Positions 1-8,524 of a stretch of 33,449 nt of DNA are shown here, one piece after another. The stretch spans positions 1 to 33,449 of the forward strand of contig JAFNQK010000077.1 in NCBI GenBank assembly GCA_017386165.1. The letters run 5' to 3'. A program made the position numbers and the translations under genes. Within the stretch, counting starts at the first letter, position 1, and each line of letters begins with the position of its first letter. The notes under the pieces are model-generated. The model was not told where the DNA came from and searched no databases. It saw only the letters and a list, made by a program, of their open reading frames with translations. The DNA is from Treponema sp. (GTDB taxonomy: Bacteria > Spirochaetota > Spirochaetia > Treponematales > Treponemataceae).

Positions 1-746
1 AGACTTGCTTTTTTATCTTTTAACGCCTTTTCTCGTTCATCTGATATTTTTTTCTCCAGCTCTTCAATTCTTTTTTCGTAATTGTTAATAAGTTGCTCTT
101 TTTCAAGTTTTTGTAAAATTTGTTCCTGATTTAAGGATGAATCTTCACTTGCATTTTTTAAGGCCTGCTCAGAATAGGAATCCAGTTTATTTTTATACTG
201 AACAGAATCTTCGTGTGCCTTCTGTTTTTTCTGGGCGTACTGTTCCTTTATTTCCTGAACATTTTTCTTATAGTCGTTTTTAGCTGATTCCTTTCGTTTT
301 TTAAGATCCTTTTTATCTTCTATATTCATGGAATCAATGGCATAAATATCAAAGTTGTACTGCTTTTCGGCTTCGGCAAGTTCTTTCTTTTCTAATTCTG
401 CAATCTGCTTGATATAAGAAAGGCTTTCCTGATAAAGGCTTTGAGTGCGGCGAATTTCTTCTTCTATATTCTCTGTTACAACAGAATCAATGGAACCGCC
501 TGTAATCTGCATCGTATACTCTTTAGAATTAATAAGACGGTATGCCCCGTAAACCAGTCCGCTTACCCCAAGAAAGCACAGGAACAAAGTCAATGCAATA
601 TAGCCGGAATGATTCTTTTTGGTTTTTGCAAATTCCTCTTCAAGATCATAAATCTGATCCTTCTGCTGTTTCAGGAGGACCAGCTCGTCATCGAGAAAAA
701 GCTTTACAGAGCCGGTTTCCTTTTTTATTTTGTTGTCATTGCCCAT
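1..746 (-). CDS. Coiled-coil single-pass membrane protein, C-terminus beyond window edge (partial)
   Basis: The reading frame is open from an ATG at 746 down to base 1, so about 248 residues are visible and the C-terminus is missing. Residues about 1-45 are charged and probably cytoplasmic. Residues about 48-70 form one membrane segment (IALTLFLCFLGVSGLVYGAY). The rest is a long, strongly charged Lys/Glu/Gln-rich coiled coil with no catalytic motif that I recognise. The start overlaps the end of the upstream cyclase gene by 22 bases and has a good ribosome site (GGAG, in TGGAGTGGAAT just before the ATG), so the two genes are very probably translated together. A scaffold or partner of the cyclase is conceivable but is only inferred from position. 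Family unknown. Confidence 0.75.
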   Translation of the reverse strand, partial: MGNDNKIKKETGSVKLFLDDELVLLKQQKDQIYDLEEEFAKTKKNHSGYIALTLFLCFLGVSGLVYGAYRLINSKEYTMQITGGSIDSVVTENIEEEIRRTQSLYQESLSYIKQIAELEKKELAEAEKQYNFDIYAIDSMNIEDKKDLKKRKESAKNDYKKNVQEIKEQYAQKKQKAHEDSVQYKNKLDSYSEQALKNASEDSSLNQEQILQKLEKEQLINNYEKRIEELEKKISDEREKALKDKKAS

Positions 747-2533
747 ATTCCACTCCAGTTGGCAGGTGCTGATTTTAGTCCCATTCTATGAATAAATACA
801 TCCGCAACAGTCACATAAGAAGGCTGGTTTTTCTGCATAAACTTCTTGAACTCTTTAAACTTTTTGCGGGAAGGAGCCCATTTTCCTTCATAATAAAGCT
901 GAAGAGCCTCTTCAAAAACTTCAAACTGCAGTATTACTTCCTGGGTATCTTCTTCAGTGTCGAGAGGATAATAGATTTTAATTCCTTCAGACTTGCCTTT
1001 TACCTGAACCATGTCTATTTCTTCAAAATGGTATTTGGAAGAAACCTTTTCAACCTCATCTTTGATGTATTTTGAACAGATAACCGGAAGGGCATACAAA
1101 CGTGTAAGGCCCTCAAGACGGCTGGCACTGTTTACGCTGTCTCCGATAACGGTATTTGCCATGTGCTCAATAGAACCGATATTTCCGTAAAAGACATTTC
1201 CGCCGTCCAGCCCGACACCGATTTCTACAAGGCAAGCCCTAAAGATACGATCTTCGGCATCGTTAAGTTTTCGTTTTTCTTCTATCTGTGCCCGGCGGAG
1301 CTTTAAGGAATTTCTAAAACTCTGTGTCGTTCTTATCATCTGATAGGCGGCATTAACCGCGTTGAGAGATTTATTTTTAGATTCTTCTGTTCCGTATATT
1401 CCAAGTACAGCGTCCCCGATAATACTTCCGATTACACCACCGTTTTCATGAACAAGATGAATAATTCGGCCGTAATGCACGTTCAAAAGGTCGATGATTT
1501 CATTTCCGAGGACTTCTGTTTTGCTGGTAAAATTACGAATATCGCTGAACATAATCGTAAGTTCCCGCTGTTTTCCTTCCAGGTTTACAGCTTCGCCGGC
1601 ATAAGCCTTGGCAGTAATATCCTTTGGAACAAATTTTTGAAAAGTCGTCAGTAAATTATTTACAGATGAAGACAATGCATTAAAAGAAGCAGCAAAATAG
1701 GTTACATCATCGTGATTGGCTTTGGAAATATCGATTATTCCAAGCTGGTGATCGTTCTGCATTTGATAGATGTCCTTTGCAAAGACCCCGATGTTCTTAA
1801 GAATTCTATTTAGCAGATACAATCCGACACATAAAAAGACAATCGTAACAAAAATAATGAACAAGCTTGTAATTCCAAAATTGAACAAGGTCGTATAAAA
1901 AGTTTCCTGACTTCGTTCTGCGCAGACAAAGTAAAGATTCCAGTCTTTCTGGTATGTATAAACTCCAAGATAATCCCCGCTTTCAGAATTAAACTGAACA
2001 ACACCTTCGTTTGTACCGATTACGAGTTTGCGATTGATTTCATCCAAAGCAGAAGAATCCGGAAAACTTCTCCACTCCCTGGCCGCATCAGCATTGATTC
2101 TGTTTTTTTCGATTGCTTTTTTTACAGGAGCAAACTTTACCCGCCTGAGAGTCTTTTCTGCAGCAAGAGAAGTCCCGTTCACGATAAAGAGGATTTCTCC
2201 GTCAGTGTTAAATGCCATTGCCACATTTCCGGCATCGCTCAAGCCCGCCTGGGCAACCGTTTTTACAGCATTAACTGCGGTATCCTTATCATTAGAATAT
2301 TTATAGAGATCCCACTGATTGGTGGCGCTCATAAAAATTTGCTTTAAGTGATCAGAAAGAACTTCATTTGTAAGCTGGGTAATCTGACGCTGGGCAAGCA
2401 TTACTGATACAAGGTTAGAAGAAAAGTTAGAAAACAAAAGAAGAGAAGTAAAAACGATAAGAATCTTTAGAGATATAGGAACAATCCGGGTATTTCCGAT
2501 TTTATGAATTTTCTTTGTATTTGACTTTGCCAT
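725..2533 (-). CDS. Membrane-bound class III adenylate/guanylate cyclase
   Basis: Predicted receptor-type cyclase that makes a cyclic nucleotide in the cytoplasm. With the ATG at 2533 it has 602 residues. There is a membrane segment at about 20-47, an extracytoplasmic sensor region at about 48-212, a second membrane segment at about 216-241 and a HAMP-like linker. The cyclase homology domain spans about 322-525, with metal aspartates D331 (MFSDIRNFT) and D374 (IIGDAV) and the transition-state pair N468/R472 (GDSVNSASRLE). The position that normally carries the purine-selecting lysine is S370. A helical, TPR-like extension follows from about 530. An in-frame upstream extension to 2692 runs into murJ and through the promoter region, so I reject it. 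It heads a minus-strand operon with the coiled-coil gene. Confidence 0.88.
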   Translation of the reverse strand: MAKSNTKKIHKIGNTRIVPISLKILIVFTSLLLFSNFSSNLVSVMLAQRQITQLTNEVLSDHLKQIFMSATNQWDLYKYSNDKDTAVNAVKTVAQAGLSDAGNVAMAFNTDGEILFIVNGTSLAAEKTLRRVKFAPVKKAIEKNRINADAAREWRSFPDSSALDEINRKLVIGTNEGVVQFNSESGDYLGVYTYQKDWNLYFVCAERSQETFYTTLFNFGITSLFIIFVTIVFLCVGLYLLNRILKNIGVFAKDIYQMQNDHQLGIIDISKANHDDVTYFAASFNALSSSVNNLLTTFQKFVPKDITAKAYAGEAVNLEGKQRELTIMFSDIRNFTSKTEVLGNEIIDLLNVHYGRIIHLVHENGGVIGSIIGDAVLGIYGTEESKNKSLNAVNAAYQMIRTTQSFRNSLKLRRAQIEEKRKLNDAEDRIFRACLVEIGVGLDGGNVFYGNIGSIEHMANTVIGDSVNSASRLEGLTRLYALPVICSKYIKDEVEKVSSKYHFEEIDMVQVKGKSEGIKIYYPLDTEEDTQEVILQFEVFEEALQLYYEGKWAPSRKKFKEFKKFMQKNQPSYVTVADVFIHRMGLKSAPANWSGIWAMTTK

Positions 2534-2543
2534 GTTCAGATTA

Positions 2544-2572
2544 AGTATAAATTTATTGAACAAAAAATACAA
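2544..2572 (-). promoter_or_regulatory. Sigma-70-type promoter for the cyclase gene
   Basis: On the minus strand TTGTAT (2572-2567) is followed after exactly 17 bases by TATACT (2549-2544). The -10 box ends 10 bases before the ATG at 2533, leaving room for only a few untranslated bases and no ribosome site. Confidence 0.6.
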
Positions 2573-2584
2573 TTTATTTATTCT
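2556..2584 (+). promoter_or_regulatory. Candidate promoter for murJ
   Basis: TTGAAC (2556-2561) is separated by 17 bases from TATTCT (2579-2584), with the murJ ATG at 2595. It overlaps the divergent cyclase promoter. The predicted leader is only a few bases long and contains no Shine-Dalgarno sequence. Confidence 0.45.
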
Positions 2585-2594
2585 ATATAAATCT

Positions 2595-4280
2595 ATGTCA
2601 CAAACAGAAACTATAAATACTGAAAAAAAATCAAAGAAATCCCTGGTAAAATCAGGACTTGTTTTATCCCTGATGACCTTTGCATCCCGCATTATGGGCT
2701 TAATCCGGGAAATGACAAAAGCTGCATTTTTAGGAACCAGTGCCTACGCAGACGCTTTTGGAATTGCCTTTATGATTCCAAATCTATTCCGCCGTCTTTT
2801 TGCAGAAAACGCAGTTTCGGTAGCTTTTATTCCAACCTTTCGCGGCTACATCGAAGAAGAAAAAGAACTCTCTGACCCGGATCAGAAAAATCTCAAACAT
2901 TCAGAAACTCAAGTCTTTATTTCTTCAACACTTACTCTGGTTTCTTTTCTTACAGCCGTAATCACCGTAATCGGAATCTTCTGCGCACAGTGGATTGTTC
3001 CATTATTTTTCAGCAAGGATACAACTCCTCATGTTTTGGACGAAGCAACTCTTCTCACCAGAATAATGTTCCCTTATCTGTTTGTGATTTCAGTAGCAGC
3101 CTTTTTTCAGGGGGTGTTAAACGGAGAAAGCATTTTTGCTCCAAGCGGATTTACTCCAGTTCTCTTTAACGGAATCGTCGTTCTAGTAACTTATGCTCTG
3201 ACACCACAACTGGTGGAACTTCAGAAAGGACAGAACCTTTCTTACGAAGCACTTGCCGCCCGAGCAATGAGTATCGGTGTTATTACCGGTGGTTGTTTCC
3301 AGGCGCTTTTTCAATGGCCATTTGTAAAAAAGACCGGCTGGAAAACAACTATTACAGGATTAAAAAACGCCTTTACAAATCCGGGAACCAGAAAAGTCGT
3401 TCATCTGATTATTCCAACAATCGTTGGAATGGCAGCCTACCAGTTAAACGACCTGGTATCCACCGCTCTCGCAGGAAAAGTTGCAACAGGAACCGTAGCG
3501 GCCCTCCAGTATTCTTTAAGACTCCAGGAATTAATCCTTGGAATTTTTGCCGTTTCCATCGGAACCGTAATTCTGCCAGACCTTTCAGGCCTTGCAAAAA
3601 GAAAAGCCTGGGATGAATACAACGACCTCATGGTAAGCGCCGTAAAAATCATCACCCTGATTACAATTCCTGTGACTTTCTATTCGTTAGTCTGTGGAAA
3701 AGACTTGATTTCTCTTCTATATAAAACTCGCAACTTTACCGACGAATCGGTAACGGCAACTCTTGCGGTATTTAACTTCCATATTGCGGGGCTTTTCTTT
3801 ATCGCAGTAAACAGAATCATTACTCCAGCCTTTTACGCCCAGTCCAACACAAAGCTCCCTACTCTCTCGGGAATCATAAGCATGATTGCAAATATCATTC
3901 TGGCAATTGTATTGAGCTTTCCGCTCAAAGGCCCTGGAATTGCCCTGGCACTGACCCTGGCAAGTGCAATCAACACGCTGTTCCTGTTCATCTTTATGAG
4001 AAAGATGCAAAGCATGGATTACAAGGGACTGGCCAAAAAGATGAGTCTGTACGTTTTAAAAATGATAACCTTTTCTGCCATCGCCTGCGTTCCGACTTAC
4101 TTTGTTCGCCCTGTTCTCCTGAACTTCTTTGAAGGCCACAACCGCTTTATCAGCTACGGCCTCCCAACCCTAGGTACTGCCCTGATTTTCGGCATCACCG
4201 GCATTTTACTCCTCCTGATTTTCCAGGACAAATCCGCAAAGACACTTTTGGGAAAGGTTTTGAGAAAAGGGCGTAAATAA
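2595..4280 (+). CDS. murJ: Lipid II flippase MurJ (MviN)
   Basis: MurJ moves the peptidoglycan precursor lipid II across the inner membrane. The protein has 561 residues and is polytopic, with about 14 hydrophobic segments as in the MOP exporter superfamily. The diagnostic N-terminus is intact: ASRIMGLIRE near 30-39, DAFGIAFMIPNLFRRLFAE near 53-71, then an AFIPTF motif. The conserved arginines R32, R38 and R66/R67 and aspartate D53 lie where the substrate cavity is expected. The start at ATG 2595 (MSQTET) is preferred over an upstream in-frame start at 2532, because the extension would cover the divergent promoters and is not MurJ-like. It appears to be monocistronic, followed by a repeat element. 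Confidence 0.95.
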   Translation: MSQTETINTEKKSKKSLVKSGLVLSLMTFASRIMGLIREMTKAAFLGTSAYADAFGIAFMIPNLFRRLFAENAVSVAFIPTFRGYIEEEKELSDPDQKNLKHSETQVFISSTLTLVSFLTAVITVIGIFCAQWIVPLFFSKDTTPHVLDEATLLTRIMFPYLFVISVAAFFQGVLNGESIFAPSGFTPVLFNGIVVLVTYALTPQLVELQKGQNLSYEALAARAMSIGVITGGCFQALFQWPFVKKTGWKTTITGLKNAFTNPGTRKVVHLIIPTIVGMAAYQLNDLVSTALAGKVATGTVAALQYSLRLQELILGIFAVSIGTVILPDLSGLAKRKAWDEYNDLMVSAVKIITLITIPVTFYSLVCGKDLISLLYKTRNFTDESVTATLAVFNFHIAGLFFIAVNRIITPAFYAQSNTKLPTLSGIISMIANIILAIVLSFPLKGPGIALALTLASAINTLFLFIFMRKMQSMDYKGLAKKMSLYVLKMITFSAIACVPTYFVRPVLLNFFEGHNRFISYGLPTLGTALIFGITGILLLLIFQDKSAKTLLGKVLRKGRK

Positions 4281-4295
4281 ATTGGAGAAAACCTC

Positions 4296-4500
4296 AATTT
4301 CGAGTTATTTATAGATTGCACTAAAATTGGCGCGAAGGAGAGATGAGTAGAACGAAAACATTCTGTTTGTTGCAAGCGCAAAGCGCTAAGTACATAGTTA
4401 CTTTGCAAAAAACAGCATGTAGCGCTATATAGCGCGGTTTCGATTCCACTCAGAACGACTGGAAGCCAATTTTAATGGTAAATAGCACAAACTCGAAATT
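4296..4500. repeat. 205-bp foldback (inverted-repeat) element
   Basis: The 252 bases between murJ and the M24 gene contain a nested inverted repeat rather than a gene. The outer arms are AATTTCGAGTT at 4296-4306 and AACTCGAAATT at 4490-4500, exact complements. Sixteen unpaired bases further in, AAAATTGGC at 4323-4331 pairs exactly with GCCAATTTT at 4465-4473. After 12 bases on each side, a third arm beginning TGAGT (about 4344-4359) pairs imperfectly with about 4438-4452. The centre contains the 14-base palindrome GCGCTATATAGCGC. Spacing is the same on the two sides, which argues for a conserved folded unit such as a structured RNA or MITE-like element. No ORF in it looks real. Confidence 0.65.
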
Positions 4501-4531
4501 AAAAGTACAATGATATTATTTAGGAAATATT

Positions 4532-5680
4532 ATGAAAACATACACAAATGACCAGCTTAAAAAGATTTATTCCGACCGCCGCAAAAAAATCGTCGAATAC
4601 TTAAAAGAAAACGAAATCGGCGCCGCAGTTTTTATCGACAATGAAGAACACCGCGAACCTTCCCTCCGCTATTTTACCGGACACACCAGCGATGCCGTTC
4701 TGATTATTTTCGACACAGGAAAGTCAGTTTTAATTCCATGGGATGAAATCCTTGCTAAAAAAATTGCCTTCTGCGACAAGATTCTTCCATATACAAAATA
4801 CAATAATCAGGAAATACCTGCTGTTCAGGCAAACCTTAATACAGTTTTGTCTTCAGTTAAAAACACAAAGGTGGAACTGCCTCCTCAGACAAGCTACCCA
4901 CAGTTCTTAAAATTTATCGATGCACTACCAGGCTGGGATGTACGCTGCCGCGAAAAAAGTGTTCACCAGTATGCAGTAGAACTACGCATGGTAAAAGACG
5001 AATACGAAATCGAATGCACAAGAGAAGCCTGCCGTGTGGGAGACCTCATCATAGAAAAAATTGAACAGGGAATTAAAGACCAGTCCATCAAAACAGAAAT
5101 CGATGTTGCCCTTTTAATCGAAAAAGAACTCCGCTTAAACGGCTGCGAAAAAACAGGCTTTGACACCCTTGCCGCAGGTCCTTCCCGCTCCTGGGCTATC
5201 CACGCTTTCCCTGGCTACACCATGAACGAGTGGCCGGGACAAGGCTTATCAATTCTTGATTTTGGTGTCGTTTATAACGGCTACACAAGTGACACAACCC
5301 TCACAATTGCCAAGGGAGAATTATCAAAAGACCAGGAAGAAATCCTTGATTTAGTACAGAGAGCAGCAGATGCATGTCTCAGACTCTATAAAAAAGACAT
5401 CCCAGTAAAAGAAGCCTGCGAACAGGCCCAGCTAATTTTTAAGGGTGCAAACCGTTCAATGCCACACACCCTGGGCCACGGAATAGGACTTGAAATCCAC
5501 GAATACCCTCGGGTCAGCACCAAAATGACCAGCGATGTAGTATTTAAACCAGGCATGATTGTCACTCTGGAACCAGGCCTCTACGACGAAAAATGCGGTG
5601 GCTGCCGCCTCGAAAATGACGTTCTAATCACAGAAGACGGCAACGAAGTTATTACACATTCTAAAATCATCAGACTATAA
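4532..5680 (+). CDS. M24 family metallopeptidase (Xaa-Pro aminopeptidase-like)
   Basis: Cytoplasmic creatinase-fold peptidase expected to remove N-terminal residues before proline. The protein has 382 residues, an N-terminal non-catalytic domain (about 15-140) and a catalytic pita-bread domain (about 155-380). All five metal ligands are visible: D243 (ILDFG), D254 (TSDTT), H316 (LGHGIG), E347 (LEPGLY) and E361 (RLEND). H224 lies in the HAFPGY motif. The start is supported by a ribosome site (AGGAAA) before ATG 4532. There is no signal peptide. It stands alone between the foldback element and a bidirectional terminator. The exact specificity (prolidase or aminopeptidase P) cannot be read from the motifs. 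Confidence 0.9.
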   Translation: MKTYTNDQLKKIYSDRRKKIVEYLKENEIGAAVFIDNEEHREPSLRYFTGHTSDAVLIIFDTGKSVLIPWDEILAKKIAFCDKILPYTKYNNQEIPAVQANLNTVLSSVKNTKVELPPQTSYPQFLKFIDALPGWDVRCREKSVHQYAVELRMVKDEYEIECTREACRVGDLIIEKIEQGIKDQSIKTEIDVALLIEKELRLNGCEKTGFDTLAAGPSRSWAIHAFPGYTMNEWPGQGLSILDFGVVYNGYTSDTTLTIAKGELSKDQEEILDLVQRAADACLRLYKKDIPVKEACEQAQLIFKGANRSMPHTLGHGIGLEIHEYPRVSTKMTSDVVFKPGMIVTLEPGLYDEKCGGCRLENDVLITEDGNEVITHSKIIRL

Positions 5681-5687
5681 AAAAAAT

Positions 5688-5716
5688 GCTGTCTGAAATC
5701 CATTGTTTCAGACAGC
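5688..5716. terminator. Bidirectional intrinsic terminator
   Basis: GCTGTCTGAAA (5688-5698) pairs perfectly with TTTCAGACAGC (5706-5716) around a 7-base loop. It is flanked by an A-run on the left and a T-rich stretch on the right, and lies between two convergent genes, so it can serve both. Confidence 0.85.
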
Positions 5717-5724
5717 ACCTTTAA

Positions 5725-8499
5725 TTAAATTCTCTCTAAAACCTCATCACAGAGCTTTATCAAAGCTGCACAAAGGTTGTTATCTTCAAGCCCCTGGGCA
5801 AGCTCTTTGAGTTTTGCAAAGACTTCTCGGATGGCCTGCTCAAAATCTTCTATCGGTTCAATCTCGGTTTCCGGGGTATTTGTTAAGTCCTGCATTGCAA
5901 GGATGGTCTTTAGGAGGCCTTTTTTGCCACTGAGTCTGGCAATCAGGTAATCGAGAATTACACGGGTCTTGCTTTCAAGGAAGTCAAGATTCTGAGGCTC
6001 TGGGAGAGATTCGCCGATTTCACGAAGTTTCTTGAACAGAGCAATTTCTTCTGCAAACTTTTTAACGCCTTCCTGTGTATCAATCATCTTTGCAAACTCC
6101 GGAAGTATTTTTTCAAAATGTTTAAGAACAACCTTATTTGCCGCTTCTTCTACTGCAGATTCTGCAACATCTCGGATATAGTTTTCTGCCTGATCGGTTG
6201 CCTGTGCCGCATCGGCAGCATTCTGAGCAGCCATCCAGGCTTTTTCTGCCGCTTCATTTGCTTTCTGGGCGCTGTTCTGTGCATCCTGAACAGATTCTGC
6301 AATCATGCTAGCATCTTCTTCCGAAATCGAAGGCTTTTCCTGAGGTACATCCTCGTTTTCATACAAATCGTCAAAGGCAAAGTTTGGATTTCCAAAATCC
6401 ATGGCATCTTCCGGTTCGTTAGAAATCTCATCGGCAATGTCAAAGATGTTTTCAGAACCTTCTTCTGCATTTTCTTCAGCAGAAGCACTTTCAAAAGGAG
6501 TTTCCATTTCAGAAACACCTTCTGCCTCGACAGGCTGTTCATCCGCAGCCGGTTCAAAGGCATTTTCTACTGTAGCAGATTCTTCTTCAGCCGGAACTGC
6601 CACTTCAGAGCCACTTTCTCCAACAGAAGGTGCAGCGTCTTCAGAAGGCATAGTCACCTCATCAGAAGCCTTTTCTTCCGCAACAGGATTTGCATCTTTC
6701 CACAGATTTTCCTCTGCAGAAGGGCCACCAGCCTCCGATGAACTGTCGTTCATAGGCTCAAAGGCCTCTTCTTCCGGCAATTCGTCTTTTTCTTGTTTTA
6801 TTTCTTCACCAAGGAGCTGACCGTCTTCACTTACTTCGTCGGGTTCCTCCAAAAGGTCGCCCTGCATGTCAGAAAAAAGAGCATTCTCTTCGTCCATTGC
6901 AATTACATCCTGGTCTTCTTCAAGATGCAGATCATCGAGAGAAACATTTTCATCGTCATCTTCGACAACAGCTTCAGTTTCAACTACCTTTTCATCTTCC
7001 ATACCAAATTCTGACAAATCAATTTCTTCACCCTGAACAACAGACTCTTCATTCTCTGTAACAGCTTCTTCCTGATTTTCAAGAGCCTGTTCCATTTCTG
7101 CTTTCTGGGCACGCACATCAGAATTGCGTTTGTTTACAACCTTATAAAGCTTTTTTGCAAGCACATTGTGAGGATCAAAAGCCATTGCAGTTGAATAGTC
7201 TTCTTCCGCATCCTCAAAATTGCCCATTTCTTCATTAATCTGGCCCTGCAAAATCCATGCGTTGACGTCTTTCATATTTTCATCGATGGCATTTTTTACC
7301 TGAGCCTTAGCTTTTTCAAATTTCTTTACCTGCTTATATCTGAGGGCATATTCGTTGTAACTGTCGGTATAAGAAGAATCAAGAGATAAACTCTTTTTCT
7401 GTAAATCTTCCGCCTGATTATCATCGTTTTTCAAGATATAATACTGACCAGCAAGATTCAAAAGTTCCGGACTGGAATTCCATTCTTCTGTGATTTTGTT
7501 GAGATTTTCAAAAGCATCTTCAACCTGCCCCGCACTCAACTGTATGTGAACCAGACTCTTTTTTGCTTCGATATTATTTTCATCAAGTTTTACCGCTCTG
7601 GTTATTGTATTAACTGCTTCCTGATTACATTCTGCCTTTTCGTAGCCCTGAGCAAGTGTATTAAGAAATTCACTGGTATTCGGTTTAAGGGAATCCGCCC
7701 TTTCAGAGCTTGCAATGGCTTCTTCATAATTTCCCTGAAGAATCAAAATCTTTCCCAAAAGATTGTGCAATTCTGCATCCTGAGGATGAAGTGAAATTGA
7801 ATTTCTTACTGCATCGGCAGCAACCTTTGTTTTACGGTGTTCAATCAAAAGCTTTGCGTAAGCACTGACTGCATCCTGCCAGCCCGGTTTTGCCTTTAAT
7901 GCAGTTTCATATGCCTGAACAGCAGAGCTGTCATCCTTTAATGCCTCATAACACTTGGCAAGATTGTACTGTAAAATTGGATGATTTGGATCAACTTGAA
8001 GTCCGCGCTTATATGTCTGAACGGCCTTATCGTAATTCTTTTGATCAGCATAGATAGAACCAAGGTGATTGTAGGCAAGAACGTCCCTTGAATTGATTAC
8101 GATTACATCCTCAAAACAACTGATGGCTTCCTGCTGCTTTCCCATAACTTTATAAGTAAAGCCGAGGTTATAATTTGCTTCAGCGTTATTCTTGCCAGTC
8201 TGAAGTGCTTTTTTTAGAAAAACAACTGCCTTGTCATACTGACCAATGCGTCGGTATGCACCACCAAGACTGTTCAAAGCGTCAAAATTATTTGGAGACA
8301 GAGTCAGAATTTTTTCAAAATAAGGAATCGCTTTTGAATCATTTCCAGCTTTTATATAAACAGAACCAAGCCCATTCAAAAGCTGAATATTACCAGGTTC
8401 CTGCATCAAAAGACCATTATAAAGTCTTGCAGCAAGTGCAAAATCTCTCGAAATTATTGCATTTTTTGCCCGATTTAATACTAATTCCTTATCATCCAT
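5725..8499 (-). CDS. Large TPR protein with acidic low-complexity region
   Basis: The protein has 924 residues, no signal peptide and no membrane segment, so it is probably a cytoplasmic scaffold. About 12 tetratricopeptide units fill residues 8-455 (for example NNFDALNSLGGAYRRIGQYD near 70-89). Residues about 465-735 are a disordered Glu/Asp-rich stretch also rich in Ala, Ser and Pro. An alanine-rich helix (about 735-800) and a helical C-terminal domain (about 800-924) follow. The TPR units normally bind peptides; the partner is unknown. A ribosome site (AAGGAAAAAG) precedes ATG 8499. The gene lies 25 bases after the LamG/FN3 gene and is probably in its operon. High Glu/Asp content causes long antisense frames that are not genes. 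Confidence 0.85.
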   Translation of the reverse strand: MDDKELVLNRAKNAIISRDFALAARLYNGLLMQEPGNIQLLNGLGSVYIKAGNDSKAIPYFEKILTLSPNNFDALNSLGGAYRRIGQYDKAVVFLKKALQTGKNNAEANYNLGFTYKVMGKQQEAISCFEDVIVINSRDVLAYNHLGSIYADQKNYDKAVQTYKRGLQVDPNHPILQYNLAKCYEALKDDSSAVQAYETALKAKPGWQDAVSAYAKLLIEHRKTKVAADAVRNSISLHPQDAELHNLLGKILILQGNYEEAIASSERADSLKPNTSEFLNTLAQGYEKAECNQEAVNTITRAVKLDENNIEAKKSLVHIQLSAGQVEDAFENLNKITEEWNSSPELLNLAGQYYILKNDDNQAEDLQKKSLSLDSSYTDSYNEYALRYKQVKKFEKAKAQVKNAIDENMKDVNAWILQGQINEEMGNFEDAEEDYSTAMAFDPHNVLAKKLYKVVNKRNSDVRAQKAEMEQALENQEEAVTENEESVVQGEEIDLSEFGMEDEKVVETEAVVEDDDENVSLDDLHLEEDQDVIAMDEENALFSDMQGDLLEEPDEVSEDGQLLGEEIKQEKDELPEEEAFEPMNDSSSEAGGPSAEENLWKDANPVAEEKASDEVTMPSEDAAPSVGESGSEVAVPAEEESATVENAFEPAADEQPVEAEGVSEMETPFESASAEENAEEGSENIFDIADEISNEPEDAMDFGNPNFAFDDLYENEDVPQEKPSISEEDASMIAESVQDAQNSAQKANEAAEKAWMAAQNAADAAQATDQAENYIRDVAESAVEEAANKVVLKHFEKILPEFAKMIDTQEGVKKFAEEIALFKKLREIGESLPEPQNLDFLESKTRVILDYLIARLSGKKGLLKTILAMQDLTNTPETEIEPIEDFEQAIREVFAKLKELAQGLEDNNLCAALIKLCDEVLERI

Positions 8500-8524
8500 C
8501 TTTTTCCTTTCCCCTTATCTTTTT

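Noticed and set aside
2533-2692. Extended N-terminus of the cyclase (53 more residues)
   Set aside because: It would overlap the murJ start and cover a good TTGTAT-17-TATACT promoter; the extension has no cyclase-family character.
6118-6741. 207-residue plus-strand open frame, Phe/Arg/Cys-rich
   Set aside because: It is the antisense of the acidic low-complexity part of the TPR gene; the composition is a by-product of GAA/GAT-rich codons and there is no ribosome site.
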